Source: an uncultured Oscillibacter sp.
GTDB taxonomy: Bacteria > Bacillota > Clostridia > Oscillospirales > Oscillospiraceae
Direction: 5' to 3'
Assembly: GCA_905200545.1 (NCBI GenBank)
Contig: CAJKKQ010000001.1
Location: 175,759-239,758, forward strand
Length of the DNA: 64,000 nt
Positions 43,038-52,142 of the stretch are shown here, one piece after another. Position numbers and translations under genes: made by a program. The notes beneath the pieces are model-generated. The model saw only the letters and a list, made by a program, of their open reading frames with translations. It searched no databases and was not told the origin of the DNA. Position 1 is the stretch's first letter, and each line of letters starts with the position of its first letter.

Positions 43038-46000
43038 TTAGGCGAAGGTCACGTTGCCGTTGCCGGAAACGGTCACCACCACGCTGTAAACAGCGGTGGG
43101 AGAGCCGGAACCAGCGGGAGTGAACTTCAGGGCGTTGCCGTCCTCAACCTTGGCGGCAACACCGGCAGCCTCGCCGGAAGCGGGCTTCAGGTCGGAGGTG
43201 TTCTCCATGGTACCGTTGGTAACCGTGAAGCTGACCTCGGTGGAGCCGGTGGAGGTGCCGGACAGGGTGACCGTGAGGGTCACAGTCTGGCCCTTCTTCA
43301 GGTAGGACTCCTTACCGGCGTCGGTGACGGTGTAGTTCACACCCTCGCTGTTGGCATCGCTCTTGTCAGAGGCCATGGTCACCTTGTAGTAACCGATGTC
43401 GTAGATGCCGCCGTCCACCAGAGTGGTGTTCTTGTCCTTGTAGCCGTTGCCGGACTCGGTGTTGGAAACCAGGGCATACTCGCCGGCACCCAGATCGGAG
43501 ATCTTGGCGGTGGCAGCGTACAGCTTCTCACCAACGCCCTTGACGCTGACGGTCACGGCGTCGGTAGCGGTAACGCTGTCGGCCCAGGTGTACTTGGTCT
43601 TGCCGATCTCGAAGACGTAGCCATCACCGTTGTCATTGCGGTAGTAGCTGCTGATGGTGGAGCCGGCCTCAGCCTCGATCTGCTTCATCACGGCAGAGAG
43701 CAGGGCGGCCTCGGTCTTCTTGGCGCCGGAGGCAACCAGGATCTCGGTCACGGCCTGTCTGGAGATGGTGATGGCGTAATCGCCGGCATCGATCTCCTCA
43801 CGGCCGGTGTCCTTGTCGTCAACCTCCTGGATGAACAGGTTGGTGATCTGGCCGTTGTCCACGATGAAGTAAGCCAGGTCGTTGGTATCCTTGGCAATGC
43901 CGCTGATACCGGTGGAAGTGATCTTGCCGTCCTCATCCACATAGAAGAGGTTGGCCTTGCTGTCCACGGTGTAGGACGCGCCGCCCAGGGTCACGGTGTA
44001 CTCACCGGAGACCTTGGCAGTGCCCTTGGCATCGTTCACAGCGTACTTGTCGTTGGTAGAGGAAGTGGTGTACTTGTTCAGCTTGGTGATGACACCGTGG
44101 CTGTCGGTGGAGTAGGACTTGTACAGGCCGTTGCCCAGGTTGGAAGCACCGGAAATACCGGAGTCAATCTTCACGGTGGTAGTCTCACCATTGATGACCG
44201 CGTTGTACTCATAGTACTCGCTGTTCTTGGTGGTGATCTTCTGGGAAGCGGACTTGCCGGCGATGAACAGCACGTTGTTGGAGCTGTTCTCCACAGTCAG
44301 AGCGGAGCCGGGAACAATGAACATCACGGTGACGATGGAGCCGGTCTTGCAGTAGTAGTACGCGGTGACCTGCTCGTTGGAACCGGTGCTGGCCTTGATG
44401 CCGGGGGCGTTGTTGGTGCCCACATAGGTCTCATACTCGTCATCACCAGTCTCCACCACGAAGACCGTGTTGCTGTTGGAGTAAACAACATCGCTGTCCT
44501 TCAGGGTGATCTTGGAGGTGCCGTTGGTCATGGAGAAGGTCTGGCTGTTCTCCACCTTCTTGGTGGTGGCAACGGCCTTCAGGGTGTACTCCTTGTTGTC
44601 GTCCACCTTGTAGGTGACGATGGAGTTCTTCTCGATCTTGGAGGTGCCGTTGGCATAGTTCTTGGCGGTATCGACCACCTTGTAGGTGCCGTCGGTGAAG
44701 ACCAGCAGAGCGCGGTTGGAGGAGAAGTTGCTCTTATCCTGAGCCTCCACGAACAGCGCGTAGTCGCCGGAGACAAACTCCTGCTCCTCCACATAGATGG
44801 CGTAGCCATACTCGTCCAGATACACGGCATAGCTGCTGTCCACATCCAGGGACTCAGCCACGTACTTGTTGGACAGCTTGTAGGTGGAGCTGTCGATGTC
44901 CAGGCTCTTGCCGTTGACGACCTTGGTCAGAGTGCCCTGGATGGCCTCGGCGGTCTTTACGGACTGAACAGCATCCTCGGAGATGGAGAAGGTGTAGAGC
45001 ACATAGGCGTCATCCTTGAACTCCTCCAGGGTGTCGAACTTCTCCGTGCCGGAGGCGCCGGTGGGCCGCTCGGCCTCGGTGGTGATCTCCAGGTGACGGT
45101 TCTGGTTGCCGGAGGCAGCCACAGTACGGTTGACAGTGCCCACGTAGGTGTTCACCATGGTGATGGTCACAGTCTCCTTGTCCGTATTGTAGTAAACCTG
45201 AGTGAGAACGCCGTTGCCGCCCAGCTTGGTGTCATCGCTCTTGGAGATGGCCACGGCAGTGCTGGAAGCGCCATCCTCATAGACAGAGACGTCAGCCTTC
45301 ACAATGGTCTTGCCCAGGCCCAGATCCTTGTAGATGTCGCTGATCTTGACGCTCTCGGTGTAGGTGGCATCGGCGACCTTGGCGTAAGTACCGACCTCCT
45401 CGGCCTTCACCTTCCACACGTTGGCAGGACGGTTGAAGGCATCGGCGCCGTTGGCGCTGAGCTTCAGATCGGAGAAGTACTTCTCAGCGAACTGCATCTT
45501 GTCGTCGTTCTTGATGGTCTCGTTGGAGGCGTTGTTCACCATCTCGGAGGCCTTGCCGCTCTGAGAGACGACCACGTCACCCACGGTGATGGTGGTGTCG
45601 TTGCCGTACTCCACCATGGTGGCCTGCATGGCATTGAAAGCGTACAGCATGGCCTCCTCACGGTTGACGGAATTCTGGCCAACGAACTTGTCGTTGCCGT
45701 CGTCCAGGCCGATGGCGATGGCCTGCTTGGCCACGTTGATGGACCAGTTGGGGCCGGTGTAGCCCTCCTTGCTGGAGTCATAACCCAGGGCGCCCAGCAG
45801 CATCTTCATGAACGCATAGCCGGTCAGGGGAGCGGCGGGCTTGAAGGTGCCGTCAGCGTAACCGCTGATGATGCCTTCCTTCTGGCAGTAAGCGATGTAG
45901 CCAGCGAAGACGTTGGAGGTGGGGACGTCCTTGTAGGGAGCGGTGTCGGCACCCAGTGCGGACGCGGTGGTGGGCCCGAGGATCAGGTTGCAGATGATCT

Positions 46001-46205
46001 TGGCAGCTGCTCCGCGGGTGAGGTTGGTGGTGGGCTGGAAGGAGCCATCGGTGTAACCATCGATGACGCCCACAGCAGACATCACGTCGACAGCTTCCTG
46101 ATAGGTGATCTTGCTGTCATCGGTGAAGTCCTTGGCGCCGGCGCTGACGGTGACCAGAGACATGGTCATTACCAGGGCCAAAGCCAGAGAAAGGAACTTC
46201 TTCAT
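43038..46205 (-). CDS. S-layer homology (SLH) domain surface protein
   Basis: A 1055-residue exported protein. The signal peptide is about residues 1-24 (MKKFLSLALALVMTMSLVTVSAGA). Three SLH-type units follow in the first 190 residues, with landmarks GVIDGYTDGSFQPTTNLTRGAAAK, GIISGYADGTFKPAAPLTG and LDDGNDKFVGQNSVNREEA; these anchor proteins to pyruvylated cell-wall polymers. The remaining 850 residues are Ser/Thr/Asn/Lys-rich, beta-type and low in Cys, as in S-layer proteins. Codon use is strongly biased to a few codons, as in highly expressed genes. AAAAAGGAGGAGATTCCTACC precedes ATG 46205. A long leader and its own promoter suggest abundant expression. Confidence 0.9.
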   Translation of the reverse strand: MKKFLSLALALVMTMSLVTVSAGAKDFTDDSKITYQEAVDVMSAVGVIDGYTDGSFQPTTNLTRGAAAKIICNLILGPTTASALGADTAPYKDVPTSNVFAGYIAYCQKEGIISGYADGTFKPAAPLTGYAFMKMLLGALGYDSSKEGYTGPNWSINVAKQAIAIGLDDGNDKFVGQNSVNREEAMLYAFNAMQATMVEYGNDTTITVGDVVVSQSGKASEMVNNASNETIKNDDKMQFAEKYFSDLKLSANGADAFNRPANVWKVKAEEVGTYAKVADATYTESVKISDIYKDLGLGKTIVKADVSVYEDGASSTAVAISKSDDTKLGGNGVLTQVYYNTDKETVTITMVNTYVGTVNRTVAASGNQNRHLEITTEAERPTGASGTEKFDTLEEFKDDAYVLYTFSISEDAVQSVKTAEAIQGTLTKVVNGKSLDIDSSTYKLSNKYVAESLDVDSSYAVYLDEYGYAIYVEEQEFVSGDYALFVEAQDKSNFSSNRALLVFTDGTYKVVDTAKNYANGTSKIEKNSIVTYKVDDNKEYTLKAVATTKKVENSQTFSMTNGTSKITLKDSDVVYSNSNTVFVVETGDDEYETYVGTNNAPGIKASTGSNEQVTAYYYCKTGSIVTVMFIVPGSALTVENSSNNVLFIAGKSASQKITTKNSEYYEYNAVINGETTTVKIDSGISGASNLGNGLYKSYSTDSHGVITKLNKYTTSSTNDKYAVNDAKGTAKVSGEYTVTLGGASYTVDSKANLFYVDEDGKITSTGISGIAKDTNDLAYFIVDNGQITNLFIQEVDDKDTGREEIDAGDYAITISRQAVTEILVASGAKKTEAALLSAVMKQIEAEAGSTISSYYRNDNGDGYVFEIGKTKYTWADSVTATDAVTVSVKGVGEKLYAATAKISDLGAGEYALVSNTESGNGYKDKNTTLVDGGIYDIGYYKVTMASDKSDANSEGVNYTVTDAGKESYLKKGQTVTLTVTLSGTSTGSTEVSFTVTNGTMENTSDLKPASGEAAGVAAKVEDGNALKFTPAGSGSPTAVYSVVVTVSGNGNVTFA

Positions 46206-46647
46206 GGTAGGAATCTCCTCCTTTTTAGATTTACCGGCAAAGCCGGCATGGAAAGTTCCGAACGCCGGAGGGTACCCCCCCTGCTCACACGGCATACATA
46301 CCGTGGCTAGCCTAACCTGTATCTGTGCCGGGCTTGCCAGGGACGTGCGCTCCTTTGTTCATGTTGGATTCTATCAGCGCTTTGCAGAAAACGCAATAGC
46401 TTTTTTGTTTTTGTTACACAGTCGTAACAAATAGATCTCTACACCATATCGGTCTACTCTTAAATATTTTGAAATATCTATATATTTCCAGGGAATTTTG
46501 CATATGCGTATTTTTTGCTTATTCTTTTTATTTAAATGTAACCTGTATTCCAGGAGACATCAGGGGCCTGCCATTGACTTTTTTCCGGCTTTCCGATATG
46601 ATTTTCTTAACATTTTCCCATTTCAACTCGTATGAAAGGAGAGCTCT
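46206..46647. promoter_or_regulatory. 442-bp divergent regulatory region between S-layer and mscS genes
   Basis: Minus strand (S-layer): TTGCGT (46391-46396), a 17-bp spacer and TAGAAT (46368-46373) give a leader of about 155 bases. The palindrome TTGTTAC-ACAGTC-GTAACAA (46411-46430) lies upstream of the -35. Plus strand (mscS): TTGACT (46574-46579), a 17-bp spacer and TATGAT (46597-46602). The middle, about 46430-46570, is AT-rich with no gene. Confidence 0.65.
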
Positions 46648-47466
46648 ATGCCTCAAATCGACCTGAGCACGCTCGGCTCCTCTCTGGGCGGATTGACGCT
46701 GCAAACGCTTCTCTCCGCCGTCATTACTCTGCTGATCTGCCTGGTGGCCGTCCATCTGCTGTGCAAGCTGCTGCGGCGGGTCCTCTCCCGCACCAAGCTG
46801 GATGAACGCATCCAGAAATACGTCCTGGCCGGCATCAAGCTCCTTTTATATATTCTCACCGCCGTTATCGTGGCCGACCAGCTGCACATTCCCACCACCT
46901 CTTTCGTGGCCCTCCTCTCCGTGGGCTCCCTGGGTATCACTCTGGCCGCGGAAGATATCCTGGGCAATGTGGCAGGCGGGCTGGTGATCCTCTCCTCCCA
47001 CCCCTTCTCCATCGGCGACTATGTGGAGGTCTCCGGCACCGCCGGGACAGTGGACGAGATCGGCCTCAACCACACCAAGCTCATCACCCCGGACGGTTAC
47101 CGGGTCATGCTGCCCAACAAGGAGCTGGCCTCCTCCCAGATGATCAACTACACCTCCCTGGGCCGGCGGCGCATCACCCAGAAGGTCTCCGCCTCCTACG
47201 ACGCTCCCACCGAGACTGTCAAGGCCGCCTGCCAAAGGGCCATCGGCATGACGGAAAACCTTCTGACAGAGCCCGCCAGTGCCATCTATCTCACCGACTA
47301 CGGCGACAGCGCCATCGAATACACCCTCTACTGCTGGGTGGCACCGGAGCACTACTGGGCCGCCGCCATGGCCCTGCGGGAAAACCTGCGCACCACCTTC
47401 CAGGAGGCCGGGGTGGAGATGACCTATAACCATCTGAACGTCCACATTGTGGAAAATCGCGGTTGA
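46648..47466 (+). CDS. Small-conductance mechanosensitive channel (MscS family)
   Basis: A 272-residue MscS protein with three membrane helices (about 15-40, 55-78 and 84-112). The third is the pore helix, with the Gly/Ala-rich motif VGSLGITLAAEDILGNVAGG. The beta domain follows: HPFSIGDYVEVSGTAGTVDEIGLNHTKLITPDGYRVMLPNKELA (split over about 118-160). The C-terminal domain is alpha-beta and short, typical of Gram-positive YkuT-like channels. It releases solutes on hypo-osmotic shock. The stop overlaps the -35 of the metY T-box promoter. Start after GAAAGGAGAGCTCT. Confidence 0.93.
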   Translation: MPQIDLSTLGSSLGGLTLQTLLSAVITLLICLVAVHLLCKLLRRVLSRTKLDERIQKYVLAGIKLLLYILTAVIVADQLHIPTTSFVALLSVGSLGITLAAEDILGNVAGGLVILSSHPFSIGDYVEVSGTAGTVDEIGLNHTKLITPDGYRVMLPNKELASSQMINYTSLGRRRITQKVSASYDAPTETVKAACQRAIGMTENLLTEPASAIYLTDYGDSAIEYTLYCWVAPEHYWAAAMALRENLRTTFQEAGVEMTYNHLNVHIVENRG

Positions 47467-47492
47467 CAAAGGCACGCTTTCCCGCTTATAAT
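47463..47492 (+). promoter_or_regulatory. Promoter of the metY-metA T-box transcript
   Basis: TTGACA (47463-47468, overlapping the mscS stop), an 18-bp spacer and TATAAT (47487-47492). Confidence 0.85.
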
Positions 47493-47504
47493 GGCTCCAA
47501 AGCG

Positions 47505-47780
47505 ATGATGGAGAGGAACGGGATCAGGCGCCCTCAGAGAGCCGGCGGGCGGTGCGAGCCGGCGGCAAGTGATCCCAGGTTCTATGGCTCCTGAGCCGGG
47601 GGTTCGAGGGCGCAGACGCGCCGGTAGGGCCGCCCCGTATCCGCCGCGTCAAGGCGAAGGGGTTGTTGGACTCCGTAAGGGGCGCTGATCCGTGAGGACG
47701 GCGCAATTTGAGTGGTACCGCGGAAGCTGTCAGCGGCTTTCGTCTCAAAGTTTCTTTGGGACGAAAGCCGTTTTTCTTTT
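47505..47780 (+). promoter_or_regulatory. T-box riboswitch, methionine-type specifier, upstream of metY
   Basis: Stem I includes the distal GGCGGGCGGTGCGAGCC region. The specifier loop is GGTTCT-ATG-G with ATG (Met) at 47584-47586. The T-box element GAGTGGTACCGCGG is at 47710-47723. The terminator stem CGGCTTTCGTC (47734-47744) / GACGAAAGCCG (47760-47770) has a T run. Met starvation would raise readthrough into metY-metA. Confidence 0.92.
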
Positions 47781-47816
47781 GTCCCCACATTCTATTTTCC
47801 AAAGGAGCGAACAAAC

Positions 47817-49100
47817 ATGAGCCAGCAGCGTATCGAAACCATTTGTGTACAGGGCGGCTATACCCCCGGCAACGGGGAGCCCCGCCAGATCCCCATCGTA
47901 CAGTCCACTACCTTTAAATATGCCACCAGCGAGGATATGGGCAAGCTCTTTGATCTGGAGGCCAGCGGCTATTTTTACACCCGCCTCCAGAACCCCACCA
48001 ATGACTACGTGGCCGCCAAGATCTGCGCCCTGGAGGGAGGCACCGCCGCCATGCTGACCTCCTCCGGCCAGGCAGCCAACTTCTTTGCCCTCTTCAACAT
48101 CGCCGGCTGCGGAGACCACATTGTCTCCTCCTCTTCCATCTACGGCGGCACCTTCAACCTCATCTCCGTCACCATGGCCAAGATGGGCATTGACGTCACC
48201 TTCGTGGGCCCCGACTGCTCCGATGAGGAGCTGGAGGCCGCCTTCCGGCCCAACACCAAGGCCGTCTTCGGCGAGACCATCGCCAACCCCGCCCTGACGG
48301 TGCTGGACATCGAGAAGTTCGCCAAGGCTGCCCACGCCCACGGGGTGCCCCTCATCGTGGACAACACCTTCGCAACGCCGGTGAACTGCCGTCCCTTTGA
48401 GTGGGGCGCCGACATCGTCACCCACTCCACCACCAAGTATATGGACGGCCACGGCGTGGCCGTGGGCGGCGCCATTGTGGACTCCGGCAAGTTCGACTGG
48501 ATGGCCCACGCCGACAAGTTCCCGGGCCTTACCACCCCCGACGAGAGCTACCACGGCATCACCTATGCCGAAAAGTTCGGCAAGGAGGGCGCCTTTATCA
48601 CCAAGTGCACTGCTCAGCTGATGCGGGACTTCGGAGCCATCCAGTCTCCCCAGAACGCCTTTTATCTGAACCTGGGCCTGGAGAGCCTCCACGTGCGCAT
48701 GGCGCGCCACTGTGAAAACGGCCAGGCGGTGGCAGAGTTCCTTTCTAATCATCCCAAGGTCGCCCATGTCAGCTACTGCGGCCTGCCCGGCGACCCCTAT
48801 CACGCCCTGGCGCAGAAATACCTGCCCAAGGGCTCCTGCGGCGTGGTATCCTTTGAACTCAAGGGCGGCCGTGCCGCTGCCGGGGAGTTCATGAAGCGGC
48901 TGAAGCTGGCGGCCATCGAGACTCACGTGGCCGACGCCCGCACCTGCTGCCTCAACCCCGCCTCCTCCACCCACCGGCAGATGACCGATGAGCAACTTGC
49001 CGCCGCGGGGATTCCCGCGGGCCTAGTGCGTATGAGCTGCGGCCTGGAGAGCAAGGAGGACCTCATCGACGATATTGCCCAGGCGCTGGAGGGCGTGTGA
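47817..49100 (+). CDS. metY: O-acetylhomoserine sulfhydrylase (Cys/Met metabolism PLP enzyme)
   Basis: A 427-residue PLP enzyme of the Cys/Met metabolism family, at the full length usual for O-acetylhomoserine sulfhydrylase. The opening is [30 protein letters not shown] and substrate sites are in [34 protein letters not shown], with the PLP-binding lysine at about K207 in [15 protein letters not shown]. It uses sulfide (or methanethiol) and O-acetylhomoserine to make homocysteine (or methionine). Start at 47817 after AAAGGAGCGAACAAAC; the frame upstream is leader RNA. Controlled by the Met T-box and directly followed by metA. Confidence 0.95.
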   Translation: MSQQRIETICVQGGYTPGNGEPRQIPIVQSTTFKYATSEDMGKLFDLEASGYFYTRLQNPTNDYVAAKICALEGGTAAMLTSSGQAANFFALFNIAGCGDHIVSSSSIYGGTFNLISVTMAKMGIDVTFVGPDCSDEELEAAFRPNTKAVFGETIANPALTVLDIEKFAKAAHAHGVPLIVDNTFATPVNCRPFEWGADIVTHSTTKYMDGHGVAVGGAIVDSGKFDWMAHADKFPGLTTPDESYHGITYAEKFGKEGAFITKCTAQLMRDFGAIQSPQNAFYLNLGLESLHVRMARHCENGQAVAEFLSNHPKVAHVSYCGLPGDPYHALAQKYLPKGSCGVVSFELKGGRAAAGEFMKRLKLAAIETHVADARTCCLNPASSTHRQMTDEQLAAAGIPAGLVRMSCGLESKEDLIDDIAQALEGV

Positions 49101-49101
49101 G

Positions 49102-50040
49102 ATGCCCATCAAGATCCCCAATCAGCTGCCTGCTACCAATATCCTGCAGCGGGAAAACATCTTCGTCATGACGGAGACCCGGGCCATCACCCAGGATATC
49201 CGCCCCCTGCAGATCCTGCTTTTGAACCTGATGCCCACCAAAGTGGACACGGAGACCCAGCTGGCCCGAGTGCTGGGCAACACGCCCCTGCAGATCCAGC
49301 TGGAGCTCATCGCCCCCTCCGGCCACATCTCCAAGAACACCTCCCAGGAGCACATGCTGGCCTTTTACAAAACCTTCGACGAGGTGAAAGACCGCACCTT
49401 CGACGGTCTCATCATCACCGGCGCGCCGGTGGAACAGATGCCCTTTGAAGAGGTGGACTACTGGCCGGAGCTGTGTGAGATCATGGAGTGGAGCAAAGTC
49501 CACGTCCACTCCACCCTCCACATCTGCTGGGGCGCCCAGGCGGGGCTGTACTACCATTACGGTATCCCCAAACGCCAGCTGCCCCAAAAGCTCTTCGGCG
49601 TCTTCCGCCATACCGTGGAGGATCCCAACTTCATTCTCTTCCGGGGCTTTGACGACGAGTTCTGGGTCCCCCACTCCCGCAACACCACTGTGGACCGGGC
49701 GGACATCGAGGCGGTGCCGGAACTGAAGATCCTCTCCTCCTCCCCGGAGGCCGGGGTCTACGCCATCAAGACCGACCAGGGCCGCCAGATTTTCCTGATG
49801 GGCCATGCGGAATATGACCGGGACACCCTGCGCAACGAGTACATGCGGGATCTGGTGGCAGGGGTGGACATCCACATCCCCGAAAACTATTTTCCGGACG
49901 ACGACCCTCAGCGCAAACCGGTGGTCACCTGGCGCTCCTGCGCCCACCTGCTCTACTCCAACTGGCTCAACTACTTTGTCTACCAGACGGCTCCCTATGA
50001 TATCCGGGATATCCGCCGGGGCATCCGCACCGATGACTAA
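49102..50040 (+). CDS. metA: Homoserine O-acetyltransferase (MetA type, acetyl-CoA specific)
   Basis: A 312-residue MetA-family acyltransferase. Catalytic residues are Cys142 in [10 protein letters not shown], His235 in [11 protein letters not shown], and Glu237. Position 111 is Glu ([13 protein letters not shown]); from work on MetA enzymes this residue marks acetyl-CoA rather than succinyl-CoA use, and Gly there marks succinyl. The call of acetyltransferase agrees with the upstream O-acetylhomoserine sulfhydrylase: metA makes the substrate that metY uses. The start ATG lies one base after the metY stop, so they are co-transcribed. Confidence 0.95.
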   Translation: MPIKIPNQLPATNILQRENIFVMTETRAITQDIRPLQILLLNLMPTKVDTETQLARVLGNTPLQIQLELIAPSGHISKNTSQEHMLAFYKTFDEVKDRTFDGLIITGAPVEQMPFEEVDYWPELCEIMEWSKVHVHSTLHICWGAQAGLYYHYGIPKRQLPQKLFGVFRHTVEDPNFILFRGFDDEFWVPHSRNTTVDRADIEAVPELKILSSSPEAGVYAIKTDQGRQIFLMGHAEYDRDTLRNEYMRDLVAGVDIHIPENYFPDDDPQRKPVVTWRSCAHLLYSNWLNYFVYQTAPYDIRDIRRGIRTDD

Positions 50041-50080
50041 AAAAACGCGCCGCTTCCTCTTTGGGAAGCGGCGCGCTGCT
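50041..50080 (+). terminator. Terminator of metY-metA
   Basis: The 12-bp stem CGCGCCGCTTCC (50046-50057) / GGAAGCGGCGCG (50064-50075), preceded by an A run. The downstream tail is only weakly T-rich. Confidence 0.75.
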
Positions 50081-50139
50081 TTCAAAAGGCATTTCCGACA
50101 GCGGCCTTTTTCTTTCAGAAGGTCCCCTTCTGCCAGCGC

Positions 50140-50169
50140 AAAAAAGGCGCCCGGCAGTTTTGCCGGGCG
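50140..50169 (-). terminator. Terminator of the hydroxyisobutyrate-type dehydrogenase gene
   Basis: Minus strand: the stem CGCCCGGCA / TGCCGGGCG with an AAAC loop, then CC and a six-T run (50140-50145). Confidence 0.85.
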
Positions 50170-50190
50170 TCCCTTGTTCGATTTGTGTGA

Positions 50191-51084
50191 TTACGCCTGG
50201 GGAGCCGCTCCCACCGTGACATCCATCTTATCCTCAAAATACTTTACCATGGCGATCTGGTCCTCATCAATGTAGCCGTTGTCGTTCATCCAGTCCATGA
50301 TCTGCAGCGTCACATCCGTCACCGGCACATCAACGCCCAGCTTGTGGGCGTACCGCTTGGCATTGAGGATATCCTTGCGGTGAACTGCCACCCGGGCACC
50401 GGGCTCGTAGTCCCGTACCAGGAGCTTGGGTACCTTGTTGTCATAGAGGGGGCCGCCGGCAAAACCGCCCCGGGTGGCGTCAAAGGTTGTCTGGAGATCG
50501 ATGCCTGCCTTGGCGGCAAAGGCATATCCCTCCGCAATGGCTGCCAGCATGGCTCCGCCGATCATATTGTTCACCAGCTTTGTCACACTGCCGCTGGCGC
50601 TGCCGCCGGTGTAAACCGGCTGTCCCATACACTCCAGAATGGGCCGTACCTGCTCAAAGGCCTCCCGGTCTCCCCCGGTCATGATGGCCAGCGTCCCCGC
50701 CTCCGCCATGGGGTTTCCGCCGCTGACGGGAGAATCCAACAGATACATCCCCGCCGCCTTGGCGGTCTCATAGAGCTCCAGAATGATATCCGGTGCAGTG
50801 GAGCTCAGATCCACAATGATTCTGCCGGGCTTCCCACACTGGACTGCCCGCAGCACAGACTCCCGGATAATGGGATGGGTAGGCAGGATTTGGAGAATCA
50901 CATCACAGGTCTCATAGATCTCCGCCGGATCCGGCACCGCTATCCCACCAGCCTGGGCAAAGGCGTCCAGCCGCTTCTGGGATACGTCGTACCCCAGGAC
51001 TTCCTGTCCGGATTTTGCCGCAACATTTTTTGCCATAGGGAGACCCATGACTCCCAATCCCAAAAAACCGATCCGCTGTGCCAT
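50191..51084 (-). CDS. 3-hydroxyisobutyrate/tartronate-semialdehyde-type dehydrogenase
   Basis: A 297-residue beta-hydroxyacid dehydrogenase. The NAD(P) site is IGFLGLGVMGLPMAKNV (5-21), substrate loop DSPVSGGNPMAEAGTLAIMTGG (about 117-138), catalytic Lys in GSVTKLVNNMIGGAM (near residue 170). The C-terminal cofactor/substrate loop contains KDILNAKRYAHKLG. Candidates are 2-hydroxy-3-oxopropionate reductase (GarR/GlxR) and 3-hydroxyisobutyrate dehydrogenase. The GAGGCAGCGCAT ribosome site supports the start. It faces the GntR regulator at 51309, and its promoter at 51184-51212 is overlapped by a 17-bp palindrome, so it is probably repressed by that regulator. Confidence 0.88.
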   Translation of the reverse strand: MAQRIGFLGLGVMGLPMAKNVAAKSGQEVLGYDVSQKRLDAFAQAGGIAVPDPAEIYETCDVILQILPTHPIIRESVLRAVQCGKPGRIIVDLSSTAPDIILELYETAKAAGMYLLDSPVSGGNPMAEAGTLAIMTGGDREAFEQVRPILECMGQPVYTGGSASGSVTKLVNNMIGGAMLAAIAEGYAFAAKAGIDLQTTFDATRGGFAGGPLYDNKVPKLLVRDYEPGARVAVHRKDILNAKRYAHKLGVDVPVTDVTLQIMDWMNDNGYIDEDQIAMVKYFEDKMDVTVGAAPQA

Positions 51085-51150
51085 ATGCGCTGCCTCCGTT
51101 TCTCAGTCTGACGCGGAACGGGCCGCTTCTGCCTGAAGTGCCCTCCGTTT

Positions 51151-51276
51151 TAAATAGTATAAATGGTCTTACCATTTATACTATTTATACGCTTTGCCTG
51201 ACTGCTTGTCAAGCCCTTACAGGAAAAGCGGCTCAGAGGTGCCTTTCTTGACAAGGATTTTTCCCCATGCTATGCT
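51151..51276. promoter_or_regulatory. Divergent promoters with a 17-bp perfect palindromic GntR operator
   Basis: The perfect inverted repeat TAAATAGTATAAATGGT (51151-51167) / ACCATTTATACTATTTA (51171-51187) has a CTT spacer, with the FadR/FCD core TGGT-CTT-ACCA. The minus promoter has TTGACA (51207-51212), a 17-bp spacer and TATAAA (51184-51189), with the palindrome covering its start site. The plus promoter of the regulator is TTGACA (51248-51253), a 17-bp spacer and TATGCT (51271-51276). Confidence 0.88.
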
Positions 51277-51308
51277 AAGAAAAAGTGTAATTTTGGGAGA
51301 TTTTTCGT

Positions 51309-52046
51309 ATGGAAGAAGCAAATTCCAAGCCTCTGTTCACGCCGGCGAAAACCCAGCGGGCCTCGGAGGTCATCTATCAGCAGATCTATCCCAAGATCGT
51401 TTCCGGGGAACTGAAACCTGGAGACCGCCTTCCCTCCGAGCGGGAGCTGGCCCAACAGTTCCAGCGCAGCCGCCCCATCGTGCGGGAGGCGCTGCGGATG
51501 CTTCAGCAGGACGGTCTGCTGGAGACTTCCATCGGCAGCAGCGGCGGCGCCATCGTCCGGGGCATCTCGCTGAAAACGGTGGAGGATCCTTTCAAGAGCC
51601 TGGTAGCCATGGGGGCCATCAATCTGGAAGAACTGCTGGAGTACCGTCATATCAACGACCGCGGCTGCGCCCGGCTGGCTGCAGTGCACCACAACGACGA
51701 GGATGCCGCCAAACTCCGGCAAACACTGGCAGGAGCGAAGGAGAACATTGGTGTTCCCTTCAGCTTTCAGGAGTATGATGTGGCCTTTCACTCCGCCCTG
51801 GCCAAAGCCAGCCACAACGCCCTGGCCATCATGATCAACGATGTTATCGTGCGCCTGAACACCGACACCTACCTGCACGCCATCCGGGACTGCACGCCAA
51901 AACAGCTGCAGGCGGTCAATCAGCGGATTTACGACAGCCATTACGCCGTCATGGAAGCGGTGCTGGAGCGGGATCCGGATCGGGCAGACGCCTGCGTATC
52001 CGCCATGATCCAGGTCTTTCAGGATGCCGTGTCCGGCGGAAAATAA
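51309..52046 (+). CDS. GntR-family regulator, FCD/FadR subfamily
   Basis: The 245-residue regulator has an N-terminal GntR winged HTH (about 18-85; LPSERELAQQFQRSRPIVREALRMLQQDGLLE). A helical FCD effector domain follows (about 105-235), with Asp/His metal-ligand candidates (EYDVAFHSALAKASHN ... QRIYDSHYAVMEAV). FCD regulators bind small carboxylic acids, often through a metal. It is divergent to the hydroxyacid dehydrogenase gene, whose substrate class fits such an effector. It likely binds the palindrome at 51151-51187. GGGAGATTTTTCGT precedes the ATG. Confidence 0.93.
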   Translation: MEEANSKPLFTPAKTQRASEVIYQQIYPKIVSGELKPGDRLPSERELAQQFQRSRPIVREALRMLQQDGLLETSIGSSGGAIVRGISLKTVEDPFKSLVAMGAINLEELLEYRHINDRGCARLAAVHHNDEDAAKLRQTLAGAKENIGVPFSFQEYDVAFHSALAKASHNALAIMINDVIVRLNTDTYLHAIRDCTPKQLQAVNQRIYDSHYAVMEAVLERDPDRADACVSAMIQVFQDAVSGGK

Positions 52047-52050
52047 CAAG

Positions 52051-52084
52051 AAAACAGGGATGGTAGACACCATCCCTGTTTTGC
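52051..52084 (+). terminator. Terminator of the FCD-GntR gene
   Basis: The 14-bp stem AAAACAGGGATGGT / ACCATCCCTGTTTT with loop AGAC. Confidence 0.93.
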
Positions 52085-52142
52085 TTTCATTTGCGGCTTC
52101 TCCCGCTCAGGCCGTTTTTTCCTTCTTCGCGGCTCTGCCGGG

